From NCBI GenBank assembly GCA_000818095.1, contig CP009416.1, positions 42,501-100,000 of the forward strand: 57,500 nt of DNA, written 5' to 3'. The first letter of the stretch is position 1, and the number at the start of each line of letters is the position of its first letter. The stretch comes from Jeotgalibacillus malaysiensis (lineage in GTDB: Bacteria > Bacillota > Bacilli > Bacillales > Jeotgalibacillaceae). The translations under genes and the position numbers were made by a program. Of the stretch, positions 22,085 to 31,700 are shown piece after piece. The notes below the pieces were generated by a model, which ran no database searches, was not told the origin of the DNA, and worked only from the letters and a program-made list of their open reading frames with translations.

Positions 22085-22927
22085 ATGAAAATTAAACGAA
22101 GTGAACGCCTGATTGATATGACACATTACTTATCGGAACATCCACGTGAACTGGTTTCGCTCACATTTTTTGCCGAGCGCTATTCCTCAGCTAAATCCTC
22201 GATCAGTGAAGATTTAGTAATTGTAAAAGAAACTTTTGAAAACAGAGGAATCGGCTCTTTGCAAACGGTACCGGGTGCAGCTGGCGGGGTGCGCTTTATC
22301 CCGGGCATTAAAAAAGAACAGGCAGAAGAAGCGCTTCAGGTTTTATCTGACCAGGTAAGTAAATCAGACCGGCTGCTGCCGGGCGGTTATTTATTTATGA
22401 CAGATATTCTTGGAGATATTCATCTGATGAATCATGTTGGAAAGTTATTTGCAGGCGCATTTGCCAACGAGCAGATTGATCTTGTCATGACCGTTGCCAC
22501 AAAAGGAATCGGGATTGCGCACGCAGCAGCACGTTACCTTGGCGTGCCGGTTGTTGTAGCAAGACGTGACAGTAAAGTAACAGAAGGTTCAACTGTCAGT
22601 ATCAACTATGTGTCAGGTTCTTCTAAAAGAATTCAGACCATGGTGTTATCTAAAAGAAGCGTGAAGCAGGGTGCGAGAGTGCTGATCGTTGATGATTTTA
22701 TGAAAGCCGGCGGTACAGCGGCAGGAATGAAAAATCTGCTTGAAGAATTTTCTGCGACTGTTGCAGGTACGGGAATTTTCATTGAATCAGAACAGGAATC
22801 TGAGGAGCGCCTCGTAGAAGATTATATTTCACTATTAAAACTGAGAAGTGTTGATGAAAAGGGTAAAACGATCCAGGTTGAAACAGGCAACTACTTTGAC
22901 CGGGTATCGTCCTTTTTAAAACCATAA
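22085..22927 (+). CDS. purR: Purine operon repressor PurR
   Basis: 280-residue regulator: N-terminal winged helix (residues 1-75, MKIKRSERLIDMTHYLSEHP) and a PRTase-like effector domain with the PRPP motif VLIVDDFMKAGGTAAG (about 200-215). PRPP (and ppGpp) binding governs DNA binding at PurBoxes of purine genes. Standard length. TTGGGAGG precedes ATG 22085. ridA follows by 12 bp, the conserved purR-yabJ pair. Confidence 0.96.
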   Translation: MKIKRSERLIDMTHYLSEHPRELVSLTFFAERYSSAKSSISEDLVIVKETFENRGIGSLQTVPGAAGGVRFIPGIKKEQAEEALQVLSDQVSKSDRLLPGGYLFMTDILGDIHLMNHVGKLFAGAFANEQIDLVMTVATKGIGIAHAAARYLGVPVVVARRDSKVTEGSTVSINYVSGSSKRIQTMVLSKRSVKQGARVLIVDDFMKAGGTAAGMKNLLEEFSATVAGTGIFIESEQESEERLVEDYISLLKLRSVDEKGKTIQVETGNYFDRVSSFLKP

Positions 22928-22939
22928 GGAGGCATTCAC

Positions 22940-23314
22940 ATGAAGTTTGTACAGACAGATCAGGCACCACAGGCAATTGGACCATATTCTCAAGGGATGG
23001 TTGTAAACAATATGTTTTACAGCTCAGGTCAGATTCCACTGACACCTGAGGGTACTCTTGTAGAGGGCAGCATTGAAGATCAGACACATCAGGTATTCAA
23101 TAACCTGAAGGCTGTACTTGAAGAAGCAGGTGCTTCATTCTCCACAGTGGTAAAAGTCATGGTTTTCTTAGATGACCTAAGTGATTTTGACGCAGTAAAT
23201 GCGATTTACGCTGAGTATTTCGGTGACCACCGTCCCGCACGTTCATGTGTAGAAGTGTCCAAGCTGCCAAAAGGCGCAGGCATCGAAATTGAAGTCATTG
23301 CACTTGTAAAATAA
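22940..23314 (+). CDS. ridA: RidA-family enamine/imine deaminase (YabJ)
   Basis: 124-residue trimeric YjgF/YER057c/UK114 protein that hydrolyses reactive enamine/imine intermediates of PLP enzymes. [17 protein letters not shown], the active-site [21 protein letters not shown] with the conserved Arg and Glu are intact. Co-transcribed with purR. AAGGAGG precedes ATG 22940. Confidence 0.95.
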   Translation: MKFVQTDQAPQAIGPYSQGMVVNNMFYSSGQIPLTPEGTLVEGSIEDQTHQVFNNLKAVLEEAGASFSTVVKVMVFLDDLSDFDAVNAIYAEYFGDHRPARSCVEVSKLPKGAGIEIEVIALVK

Positions 23315-23318
23315 GTAG

Positions 23319-23374
23319 TAAAAAGCTTTTTTCTGAAGGTGAGCAGCCTAATAGAAGAAAGCTTTTTATTTTTT
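23319..23374 (+). terminator. Terminator after ridA
   Basis: AAAAAGCTTTTTTCT pairs with AGAAGAAAGCTTTTT across a loop of about 20 nt, ending in T-rich sequence. Confidence 0.8.
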
Positions 23375-23405
23375 GGAAAATAATACGACTATTTTCACTT
23401 TTCAG

Positions 23406-23434
23406 GTAGGGATATCGACCTTTCGTATAGAAGT
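23406..23434 (+). promoter_or_regulatory. Candidate sigma-H promoter of spoVG
   Basis: GTAGGGATAT (-35-like) and TATAGAAGT (-10-like), with AGG-to-GAA spacing about one base different from the B. subtilis spoVG sigma-H promoter. The match is loose, and the proposal rests partly on what is known of B. subtilis spoVG. Confidence 0.35.
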
Positions 23435-23477
23435 AGAGGGGAGGCTTGTACTAGGGGGAGAAAGGTGGTGGAAATCA

Positions 23478-23771
23478 GTGGAAGTTACAGATGTGAGACT
23501 TAGGCGAGTGAGCTCGAATGGCAGGATGCGCGCAATCGCTTCCATCACACTTGATGGAGTGTTTGTTGTACATGATATTCGTGTCATTGACGGGAATAAT
23601 GGATTATTTGTCGCAATGCCAAGTAAGCGGACGCCAGATGGTGAATTCAGGGATATAGCCCATCCGATCAACTCTGAAATGAGAGATATGATTCAGAGTT
23701 CGGTGCTGGCTGAATACCATCAGGACCATAGTGAACAATCAGAAATGACATATGAAGAAGCAGGCGCATAA
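23478..23771 (+). CDS. spoVG: SpoVG, RNA/DNA-binding regulator of septation and sporulation
   Basis: 97 residues, same as B. subtilis: [19 protein letters not shown]..., [38 protein letters not shown]. SpoVG is a small nucleic-acid-binding protein affecting asymmetric septation and, in other Firmicutes, virulence genes. The start is GTG 23478 with AAGGTGGTG upstream; the longer frame from 23373 runs through promoter sequence and lacks a ribosome binding site. Confidence 0.95.
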   Translation: MEVTDVRLRRVSSNGRMRAIASITLDGVFVVHDIRVIDGNNGLFVAMPSKRTPDGEFRDIAHPINSEMRDMIQSSVLAEYHQDHSEQSEMTYEEAGA

Positions 23772-23815
23772 TAGCCTGGTACTTACCTGGATAAGGCTGA
23801 AGTAAAACAAGCCGT

Positions 23816-23863
23816 CAAAAAAGCGTACGATTTTGTCATACTGGCAGAATCGTACGCTTTTTC
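23816..23863 (+). terminator. Terminator after spoVG
   Basis: AAAAAGCGTACGATT / AATCGTACGCTTTTT perfect stem with an 18-nt loop; arms on both strands end in A/T runs. Confidence 0.92.
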
Positions 23864-23935
23864 ATTTCTTAGGACGATTGGAGGATGAGCGGAATTTTGT
23901 GTCGATAACAGATTCTTCTGAAATTACCGCTTTCC

Positions 23936-23964
23936 TTGAAATGAATGCGTTTTTGTAATATATT
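23936..23964 (+). promoter_or_regulatory. glmU promoter
   Basis: TTGAAA (23936-23941), 17-bp spacer, TATATT (23959-23964), 34 bp before the start codon. Confidence 0.7.
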
Positions 23965-23997
23965 CAAAGTGGAAAAATGTTGACTGGAGGACCGGTA

Positions 23998-25371
23998 ATG
24001 TCGAATCGATATGCGGTAATTTTAGCAGCGGGTCAAGGGACTCGTATGAAATCCAAATTATATAAAGTACTTCATCCTGTTTGTGGAAAGCCAATGGTTG
24101 AGCACGTGTTAGAACAGGTTAAGGAAGCAAATATGCAAGAAGTCATTACCGTTGTTGGTCATGGTGCTGAACTTGTTCAGTCCAAGCTTGAGGGTCGTTC
24201 GGAATTTGTTCTTCAGGCTGAGCAGCTGGGAACTGCCCACGCTGTTATGCAGGCGAAAGACCGTTTACAGGGAAAAGACGGTATCACTTTGGTTGTATGT
24301 GGTGACACGCCACTGATTACAACTGAAACGATGTCTTCGCTGATTCAGCATCATGAGGAACAACAGGCGAAAGCAACAATCCTGACAGCTCATGAAGACA
24401 ATCCGGCGGGCTATGGCCGTATCATCCGCGGAGGAGATGGTCTTGTCACAAAGATCGTTGAACACAAGGATGCAAGTGAAGAAGAGCTCAAAGTACAGGA
24501 AGTCAATACGGGTACGTACTGCTTTGATAACAAAGCGCTTTTTGAAACACTTGAAAAAGTAAACAATGACAATGCTCAGGGTGAATATTATCTGCCTGAC
24601 GTCATTGAGATTCTGAAGAATGAAGGTCAGGCGATTGCTGCTTACCAGACCCCTTCATCAGACGAGACACTGGGTGTAAATGACCGCGTCGCTTTATCAA
24701 AAGCAGAGCAGCTGATGCGCAAGCGTATCAATGAACAGCAGATGCGTAACGGTGTCACACTCATTGACCCAGCTTCTACTTATATTAGTGCAGATGCAGT
24801 GATTGGCAGTGACACAGTTGTTTACCCGGGCACTGTGATTGAAGGACACACTGTTATCGGCGGGGACTGCACGATTGGACCGAACAGTGAAATCAAAGAC
24901 AGTAAAATTGCAGATCGCACAGTAATCAAGCAGTCTGTCGTACATGACAGTGAGATCGGATCAGATGTAAATATCGGACCGTTTGCACATATCCGTCCGC
25001 AGTCTGCTATTGAAGACGAAGTAAAGATCGGTAACTTTGTCGAAATCAAGAAAACGCAGTTTGGTAAAGGCAGCAAAGCTTCTCACCTCAGCTATATCGG
25101 TGATGCAGAAGTCGGTTCAGGTGTGAACCTTGGCTGCGGCTCGATTACTGTGAATTATGATGGACAGAAAAAGCATCTGACAAAGATTGAAGATGATGCG
25201 TTCGTTGGCTGTAATTCAAATCTCATTGCACCAGTCACAATTGGAAAAGGTGCTTATGTTGCTGCGGGCTCTACGATCAATAAGGACGTACCGGGTGAAG
25301 CACTATCCATCGCCCGTGCCCGTCAGGAAAATAAAGAAGGCTACGCTAAAAGAATTAACACTAAAAAATAA
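23998..25371 (+). CDS. glmU: Bifunctional UDP-GlcNAc pyrophosphorylase / glucosamine-1-phosphate acetyltransferase
   Basis: 457-residue enzyme making UDP-GlcNAc for peptidoglycan and teichoic acid. N-terminal uridylyltransferase with [20 protein letters not shown] (about 9-28); C-terminal left-handed beta-helix of hexapeptide repeats from about residue 250 (e.g. [30 protein letters not shown]) with acetyl-CoA binding. ATG 23998 follows TGGAGG at 23985-23990; the earlier in-frame start lacks spacing. Forms an operon with prs, 12 bp downstream. Confidence 0.97.
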   Translation: MSNRYAVILAAGQGTRMKSKLYKVLHPVCGKPMVEHVLEQVKEANMQEVITVVGHGAELVQSKLEGRSEFVLQAEQLGTAHAVMQAKDRLQGKDGITLVVCGDTPLITTETMSSLIQHHEEQQAKATILTAHEDNPAGYGRIIRGGDGLVTKIVEHKDASEEELKVQEVNTGTYCFDNKALFETLEKVNNDNAQGEYYLPDVIEILKNEGQAIAAYQTPSSDETLGVNDRVALSKAEQLMRKRINEQQMRNGVTLIDPASTYISADAVIGSDTVVYPGTVIEGHTVIGGDCTIGPNSEIKDSKIADRTVIKQSVVHDSEIGSDVNIGPFAHIRPQSAIEDEVKIGNFVEIKKTQFGKGSKASHLSYIGDAEVGSGVNLGCGSITVNYDGQKKHLTKIEDDAFVGCNSNLIAPVTIGKGAYVAAGSTINKDVPGEALSIARARQENKEGYAKRINTKK

Positions 25372-25383
25372 CTGGAGGCTGTC

Positions 25384-26343
25384 ATGTCTACTGAATATGC
25401 CAATTCTAAATTAAAAATCTTTTCACTGAATTCAAATCCTAAGTTAGCAGAGGATATTGCAGAGTCAATCGGTACAAAGCTTGGAAAGTGCTCAGTTACA
25501 CGTTTCAGCGACGGCGAAATTCAAATTAATATTGAAGAAAGTATCCGTGGCTGTGATGTATTCGTGGTTCAATCGACTTCAAGTCCGGTCAACGAAAACC
25601 TGATGGAACTGTTAATCATGGTAGATGCGCTGAAGCGTGCTTCTGCTAAAACGATTAACATCGTGATGCCTTACTACGGCTACGCACGTCAGGACCGTAA
25701 AGCGCGTGCACGTGAGCCAATCACTGCAAAGCTGATTGCAAACCTGCTTGAAACTGCAGGCGCTACACGCGTGATTACGCTTGACCTTCATGCACCGCAG
25801 ATCCAGGGCTTCTTTGATATCCTGATTGACCACCTGCGCGGCGTGCCGATTATCGCTGAATACTTTATGCAAAAGAACTTTAACCCTGAGGAACTGGTGA
25901 TTGTTTCACCTGATCACGGTGGTGTTACACGTACACGTAAACTGGCAGAATACCTGAAAGCGCCAATCGCAATCATCGATAAGCGCCGTCCGAAGCCAAA
26001 CGTATCTGAAGTTATGAACATTGTTGGTAACGTTGAAGGCAAGACCTGTATCCTGATCGATGACATTATCGATACAGCAGGTACGATCACACTTGCCGCA
26101 AACGCTCTGATGGACGTTGGAGCTAAAGAAGTTTACGCAAGCTGTACACACCCTGTACTCTCAGGACCGGCAATGGAACGCATCAATTCCTCTGCCATTA
26201 AAGAATTGGTAGTTACAAACTCAATCGCACTGTCTGAAGAAAAACAGGGCGGCAAAATTGTAGAACTTTCAGTAGCAGGCCTGCTCGGCGAAGCCATCAT
26301 CCGCGTTTATGAGCAGCAGTCTGTAAGTATGCTGTTTGACTAA
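25384..26343 (+). CDS. prs: Ribose-phosphate pyrophosphokinase
   Basis: 319-residue PRPP synthase feeding purine, pyrimidine, His and Trp pathways. [30 protein letters not shown] (residues about 96-115), the catalytic KRRPKPN flexible loop and the PRPP loop [12 protein letters not shown] (about 222-233) are intact. ACTGGAGG precedes ATG 25384. The terminator lies some 440 bp downstream, after an R1 copy and array 4, so the mRNA may carry both as 3' UTR. Confidence 0.97.
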   Translation: MSTEYANSKLKIFSLNSNPKLAEDIAESIGTKLGKCSVTRFSDGEIQINIEESIRGCDVFVVQSTSSPVNENLMELLIMVDALKRASAKTINIVMPYYGYARQDRKARAREPITAKLIANLLETAGATRVITLDLHAPQIQGFFDILIDHLRGVPIIAEYFMQKNFNPEELVIVSPDHGGVTRTRKLAEYLKAPIAIIDKRRPKPNVSEVMNIVGNVEGKTCILIDDIIDTAGTITLAANALMDVGAKEVYASCTHPVLSGPAMERINSSAIKELVVTNSIALSEEKQGGKIVELSVAGLLGEAIIRVYEQQSVSMLFD

Positions 26344-26346
26344 AAG

Positions 26347-26525
26347 AAAAGCGTAAGGCGCTTGCTCAGCTCCGACAGGCATAAGGCGCGCAGCGAAAAA
26401 CGGGTGACCTTTCCCGTTTATCGATGGGTGACTTATGACCTTAGGAGCTAGCGCCTGAAGCCGGACAATATAGAAAAGCGTAAGCAGGCGTTTAGGGGCG
26501 TATGCGGTGGACTGAAGCTGGATCA
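26347..26525. repeat. Dispersed element R1: full copy plus fragment
   Basis: 26347-26467 is a full R1 copy in the same orientation as 20085-20203 (AAAGCGTAAGGCGCTTG, CCGACAGGCATAAG, central CGGGTGACCTTTCCCG, GACTTATGACC, GCCTGAAGCCGGACA). 26473-26525 contains the GCAGGCGTTTAGGGGCGTAT fragment, reverse complement of the pieces at 20784 and 21058. Confidence 0.82.
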
Positions 26526-26549
26526 TGTAGTAAAGCGCAGGCCATCATT

Positions 26550-26725
26550 TCGAGGTGACCGCAAAATTCCTGAATGTGACCTTAATTTGCAAGAACCCGA
26601 CCCGAAAAACGCCGGATCTGACCGCAAATTTCACCACTCAGGATTTTGTGACCTGAAATATCTCGGATGTGACCTTAAAATCACAGAAGGTGACCGCAAA
26701 TTCAGCGGATGTGACCTGAAACAAA
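26550..26725. repeat. Phased repeat array 4 (eight cores, exact spacing)
   Basis: The core GTGACCnnAAA starts at 26555, 26576, 26597, 26618, 26648, 26669, 26690 and 26711: steps exactly 21, 21, 21, 30, 21, 21, 21. Core 3 is weakened (CCGACCCGAAA). The reverse complement matches the unit of arrays 6 and 7 (GATTTTCGGGTCAC), so this is the same class in inverted orientation. Confidence 0.93.
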
Positions 26726-26781
26726 CTCACTGGCCGCGCTAGACAAAATCCATACCGTAATCTGGACACCCCACATTACAC

Positions 26782-26822
26782 AAAAACAACAGACGTCCAG
26801 AACCTGGCGTCTGTTGTTTTTA
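26782..26822. terminator. Bidirectional terminator between prs and ctc
   Basis: AAAAACAACAGACG / CGTCTGTTGTTTTT perfect stem with inner CCAG/CTGG pairs; T-run on the plus strand and A-run on the other side. Confidence 0.92.
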
Positions 26823-26887
26823 ATTCAATCAAGTACCACGAAGTCTGATTTAACACAGATTTCCAACAAAATTTCTAATCTTTTTGG

Positions 26888-26913
26888 GGTTTAACCGGAT
26901 GTTCGAGGGGTAA
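26888..26913 (+). promoter_or_regulatory. Sigma-B promoter of ctc
   Basis: GGTTTAA (26888-26894), 13-bp spacer, GGGTAA (26908-26913), matching the general-stress consensus GTTTAA-N12-14-GGGTAT. ctc is the classical sigma-B gene of B. subtilis. It predicts a leader of about 125 nt. Confidence 0.8.
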
Positions 26914-27048
26914 TGTAGTATATGGACATTTAAAATGAAAGCTTTGTGAAAGGTTTGTAGAATTCCATTCGCTCTTAAGCGGACATTCACAGCCTATTTC
27001 ACAATGCTGAAAACAAAAAATGAAATTAACTTTGGAAGGTGATTAGAC

Positions 27049-27723
27049 ATGAGTTCAGTACTAAAAGCAACTAAAAGAGAAGGTTTCAAAAACTCTGATT
27101 TAACAGAGCTTCGTAATGCAGGAAAACTGCCTGCAGTAGTATATGGATACAAAGTAGAAAACACAGCAATTTCAGTAGACGAGATTGATCTGGTTAAAAC
27201 GATCCGTGAAGTAGGACGTAACGGAATTATCGAGCTTGATATCGAAGGCAACAAGCAAAAGGTTGTACTAAGTGATTATCAGAGCGATTTCCTGAAAGAT
27301 GAAATCATCCACGCTGACTTCCTGGCTGTTAATATGTCTGAGGAATTAACAGTTGATGTAGCTGTACACCTTGTTGGTGAAGCGGCTGGTGCGAAAGAAG
27401 GCGGTGTCGTACAGACTGTACTTCACGAGCTTTCAATCTCAGCGAAGCCGAATGACATTCCTGAATCATTCGAGGTTGATGTAACAGACCTTGAAATTGG
27501 TGAATCATTCAGCGTTGAAGATCTACGCAGTAAATATGATGTAACAATTAACCACGAGGATGACGAGACGATTGTTTCAGTTCTTGCACCTCGTACTGAA
27601 GAGGAAATTGAAGAGCTTGAAGAAGAAGCAGGTGCTGGTGAAGCCGGAGCGGAAGACGCTGAAGGTGAAGAAAGCACTGAGGATTCAGAAGGCGAATCTG
27701 AAACAGCTGAAGAAAAAGCATAA
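27049..27723 (+). CDS. rplY: Ribosomal protein bL25, general stress (Ctc) type
   Basis: 224-residue Ctc/TL5-type bL25 that binds 5S rRNA. N-terminal L25 domain (1-95, LRNAGKLPAVVYGYKVEN), beta-rich C-terminal domain (95-185) and a strongly acidic tail of some 40 residues (EEEAGAGEAGAEDAEG...). GGAAGGTGATTAGAC gives the ribosome binding site. The sigma-B promoter supports the general-stress role. Confidence 0.95.
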   Translation: MSSVLKATKREGFKNSDLTELRNAGKLPAVVYGYKVENTAISVDEIDLVKTIREVGRNGIIELDIEGNKQKVVLSDYQSDFLKDEIIHADFLAVNMSEELTVDVAVHLVGEAAGAKEGGVVQTVLHELSISAKPNDIPESFEVDVTDLEIGESFSVEDLRSKYDVTINHEDDETIVSVLAPRTEEEIEELEEEAGAGEAGAEDAEGEESTEDSEGESETAEEKA

Positions 27724-27755
27724 AACGTTCAATCAATGATTGAGTGATGACAATC

Positions 27756-27788
27756 AGCGCAACCTTTCTTGTGGAGGTTGCGCTTCTT
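27756..27788 (+). terminator. Probable terminator after ctc
   Basis: AGCGCAACCT / AGGTTGCGCT perfect stem with a 9-nt loop; the T-run (TTCTT) is weak, so read-through into pth is possible. Confidence 0.65.
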
Positions 27789-27852
27789 ATCGTTTAGAAT
27801 AAATAGGTGTATGGCTAGAAAAGATGTTTGAACGTATACAGAGGTGTAAATA

Positions 27853-28416
27853 ATGAAATTAATGATTGGTCTCGGGAATCCGGGGAAAACTTATGATAAA
27901 ACAAAGCATAATATTGGTTTTGACGTCATTGATGAGCTTGCTGACCGCTGGAATGCGCCACTGATGCAGGGAAAATTCAACGGTGTATTCAGTAAGACCA
28001 TTGTAAATGGTGAAAAGGTGATTCTCCTTAAGCCGCTTACGTATATGAACCTGTCCGGGGAAAGCATCAGACCGCTGATGGATTATTTTCAGATTGATCC
28101 TGAGGATATTGTCGTCATTTATGATGATCTCGATCTGCCTATGGGTAAGATGCGCCTGCGACAAAAAGGAAGTGCGGGTGGTCATAACGGTATTAAAAGT
28201 ACGATTGCCCATTTAGGAACACAGGAATTTAACAGAATCCGTATCGGCATCGATCGTCCGCCGCGCGGTATGAAGGTGCCTGATTATGTGTTAAGCCGCT
28301 TTTCAAAAGAAGAGTGGGCTGAAATGGAGCCTGTTATTAAAAAAAGCGCTGACGCGTGCGAGCGGTTTTTAGAAAAACCATTTTTAGAAGTGATGAATGA
28401 ATTTAACGGTGCCTGA
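27853..28416 (+). CDS. pth: Peptidyl-tRNA hydrolase
   Basis: 187-residue hydrolase recycling peptidyl-tRNA; B. subtilis Spo[24 protein letters not shown] with the catalytic His, [37 protein letters not shown] are intact. GAGGTGTAAATA precedes ATG 27853. Confidence 0.96.
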   Translation: MKLMIGLGNPGKTYDKTKHNIGFDVIDELADRWNAPLMQGKFNGVFSKTIVNGEKVILLKPLTYMNLSGESIRPLMDYFQIDPEDIVVIYDDLDLPMGKMRLRQKGSAGGHNGIKSTIAHLGTQEFNRIRIGIDRPPRGMKVPDYVLSRFSKEEWAEMEPVIKKSADACERFLEKPFLEVMNEFNGA

Positions 28417-28483
28417 ATGAATAACCCCGGACGTTTCTGCTTATACTAGACTATCAGCAAAGACGTGAGGGGAGATGACAGGA

Positions 28484-28711
28484 TTGGCTGTTCATTATCA
28501 TTGCCGGCACTGCAGAAGTGAGATTGGCACAATCGATTCACCGCTGATGGATGCAGAACGACTCGGGTTGCATACTCTTTCAGCAGAGGAGCGTCGAAAC
28601 ATGATATCCTATACACAAGGACATGTTCATATCCAGACGATCTGTGAGGATTGCCAGGAGTCCCTAAAACGGAATCCGGATTTTCATGAACTGGATCAAT
28701 TTATACAGTAA
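28484..28711 (+). CDS. fin: Anti-sigma-F factor Fin (YabK)
   Basis: 75-residue zinc protein that helps the switch from sigma-F to sigma-G in the forespore. Two CxxC pairs: HYHCRHCRSE at the N-terminus and CEDCQESL in the C-terminal half, plus EERRNMISY. TTG 28484 is preferred (MAVHYHCRHC, the family N-terminus) because GAGGGGAG at 28467-28474 is 9 bp away; ATG 28475 abuts that site. Confidence 0.9.
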   Translation: MAVHYHCRHCRSEIGTIDSPLMDAERLGLHTLSAEERRNMISYTQGHVHIQTICEDCQESLKRNPDFHELDQFIQ

Positions 28712-28742
28712 AAAGCTTTGGATGCTGATCCAAGGCATTTTT
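28711..28742 (+). terminator. Terminator after fin
   Basis: GCTTTGGAT / ATCCAAGGC stem with GCTG loop, A-run before and ATTTTT after; it ends 26 bp before the mfd start. Confidence 0.8.
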
Positions 28743-28768
28743 CTGTTTATATCCGGGAGGAGAACAAC

Positions 28769-31700
28769 TTGAAAACGTTAGTAGACGGTTTATTACGGGA
28801 CCAGCAGATCAGGTCTGTTATAGAAGATTTGGATCATGAACGCGGGGAGCAGCTGCTGTCCGGGTTATCAGGGTCCGCAAGAAGTACATTTATGGCTTCA
28901 GTATATGAAAAATACAAGCGTCCGATGATGATCGTGACGCCTAATTTGCTGAGCGCTCAGAAATTATACGATGACCTTTCCCAGTCCATCGCTGAAGAAG
29001 CACTTTATATGTATCCGGCGAATGAGCTGATCGCTGCTGAAATGAGTATCGCAAGCCCGGAGCTTTTAGCACAGCGTCTTGAAGCGATGAATCACCTCGC
29101 TGTTAATGGAAAGGGTGTTTACATTGTCCCAATGGCAGGTCTCAGAAAGATTGTGCCGCCGAAGGATCAATGGGTTGATCATCAGTTTACCCTCACAATT
29201 GGAAAAGATATTGATGTAGACCAGACACTTTTATCTTTGATCAAAATGGGCTATCATCGCGCGGATATGGTCAGCAGTCCGGGCGAGTTCAGTATGCGCG
29301 GCGGGATTCTTGATATTTATCCGCTGACTTCTGACCCTGTGAGAGTCGAGCTCTTTGATACGGAAGTAGATTCAATCCGTACATTTTCAGCTGAGGATCA
29401 GCGTTCGATTGAGACGCTTCAGGAGGTCGCAATCGGCCCTGCAAGTGAGCTGATCATGGAAGGTGAGACCCTTGGTAAAATTGCTGACGAGCTGAGAGAG
29501 CGCCTGAAAATAAGCTTGAAAAAAGTGAAGCGCAAAGCCGTGAAAGAAACGATGGCTGAACAGACAGAGTATGACATTCACCTGCTTGAAAATGGCCGCA
29601 AGCCTGATCAGCTATTTAAATATCAGTCTCTTGCCTACTCAAAGCCTGCAAGTCTCATTGATTACCTGCCTGAAGACGGCCTTGTCATGTTTGATGAGAT
29701 CAGCCGTATTTTAGAAATGGATGAAACGCTTGAAGCTGAAGAGGGAGACTGGATGGTCTCACTCCTTGAAGAAGGCAAGATGCTGCATGACATCCAGGTC
29801 TCACACAAGCTATCATCTCTGATGGCTGAGAAGCGCCAGAAAGTATATTTCTCTCTTTTCACAAGAAAAATTGCACATATGAATCCTAAAAAGGTTCATT
29901 CATTCTCCTGCAAGCCGATGCAGAGCTTCCACGGTCAGATGCATCTGTTAAAAGCAGAGATTGATAGATGGAAGAAAGGTAAATTCACAGTCGTGCTGCT
30001 TGCACCGGACGGCCAGCGCCTTGATAAGTTTGAAAGAGTGCTCGCTGACTATGAGATTGATGCGGTGATTGTAAAAGAAGGGGAGCCGCTCATCCAGAAC
30101 ACGGTGCAGATCGTCAGCGGTTCACTTCAATCAGGCTTTGAGCTGCCAATGAATAAGCTCGCTGTCATGACTGAAGAAGAACTGTTCCGTCAGAAAACGC
30201 GTAAGAAAAAGCGCCGCCAGAAGCTTTCAAATGCTGAGCGAATCAAGAGCTATTCTGAACTGAAGGTCGGGGACTTTGTCGTTCATGTGAACCACGGAAT
30301 CGGCAAATACCTCGGAATTGAAACGCTTGAAATCAATGGTCTTCATAAGGATTATTTAAATATCCACTATAAAGGGAATGACCAGCTGTACGTGCCGGTT
30401 GATCAGATTGACCTTGTACAGAAATATGTCGGATCTGAAGGTAAGGAGCCGAAGCTGTATAAGCTTGGCGGTTCTGAGTGGAAGCGCGTAAAGTCCAAGG
30501 TACAGTCGACTGTTGCAGACATTGCAGATGACTTAATCAAGCTCTATTCAGAGCGTGAGACGTCAAAAGGTTATGCTTTCAGTCAGGATACGGCTGAGCA
30601 GCAGGATTTTGAAGCAGCTTTCCCTTATTCTGAAACAGAGGACCAGCTGCGCTCGATCGAAGAAATTAAAAAAGACATGCAGCGGGACCGTCCAATGGAC
30701 CGTCTGCTGTGCGGTGACGTTGGCTACGGAAAAACAGAGGTCGCAATCCGCGCTGCATTTAAAGCGGTAATGGATGGTAAGCAGGTCGCAATCCTTGTGC
30801 CAACGACAATCCTTGCCCAGCAGCACTATGAAACGATGATTGAACGCATGCAGGAGTTCCCTGTGAACGTTGGTCTGATGAGCCGCTTTAGAACGAAGAA
30901 GCAGCAGGAAGAAACCATGAAGGGGCTTGCATCAGGTTCTGTTGATATCGTCGTCGGTACACACCGCCTGCTGTCAAAACAGATTAAATACCGTGATATC
31001 GGCTTATTAATCATCGATGAAGAGCAGCGTTTTGGTGTGACGCATAAAGAAAAAATCAAGCAGCTGAAAACAAATATTGACGTGCTGACACTGACAGCAA
31101 CGCCAATTCCGCGTACGCTGCACATGTCGATGCTTGGCGTACGTGATCTGTCAGTTATCGAAACGCCGCCAGAGAACCGTTTCCCTGTACAGACGTACGT
31201 CATGGAATATAACGGCGCGCTGATCAGAGAAGCGATTGAACGTGAAATGGCACGGAGCGGTCAGGTATATTTCCTTTATAACAGGGTTGAAGATATTACG
31301 AAAAAAGCAGATGAAATCGCCTCGCTCGTACCGGATGCAAGGGTCGCTGTCGCACACGGACAAATGACTGAAACCGAGCTTGAATCTGTCATCTTCCAGT
31401 TCCTCGAAGGTGAGTATGATGTGCTTGTGACGACGACGATCATTGAAACGGGCGTTGATATCCCGAACGTAAATACGCTGATCGTTTTTGATGCTGACCG
31501 CATGGGCTTATCACAGCTTTATCAGCTGAGAGGACGCGTTGGCCGTTCGAACCGCGTGGCGTACGCTTATTTTACCTACAGGAAAGATAAAGTACTGACT
31601 GAAGTGGCTGAGCAGCGTCTGCAGTCGATTAAAGAATTCACAGAGCTCGGCTCAGGCTTTAAAATTGCGATGCGTGACTTGAGTATCCGCGGTGCCGGAA

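Noticed and set aside
23373-23477. N-terminal extension of spoVG
   Set aside because: Promoter region; known family length of 97 aa starts at GTG 23478.
26550-26725. Phased arrays as TIGR-type guide arrays
   Set aside because: No Tas-like protein in the window, spacers are degenerate versions of one another and not diverse guides, and spacing differs.
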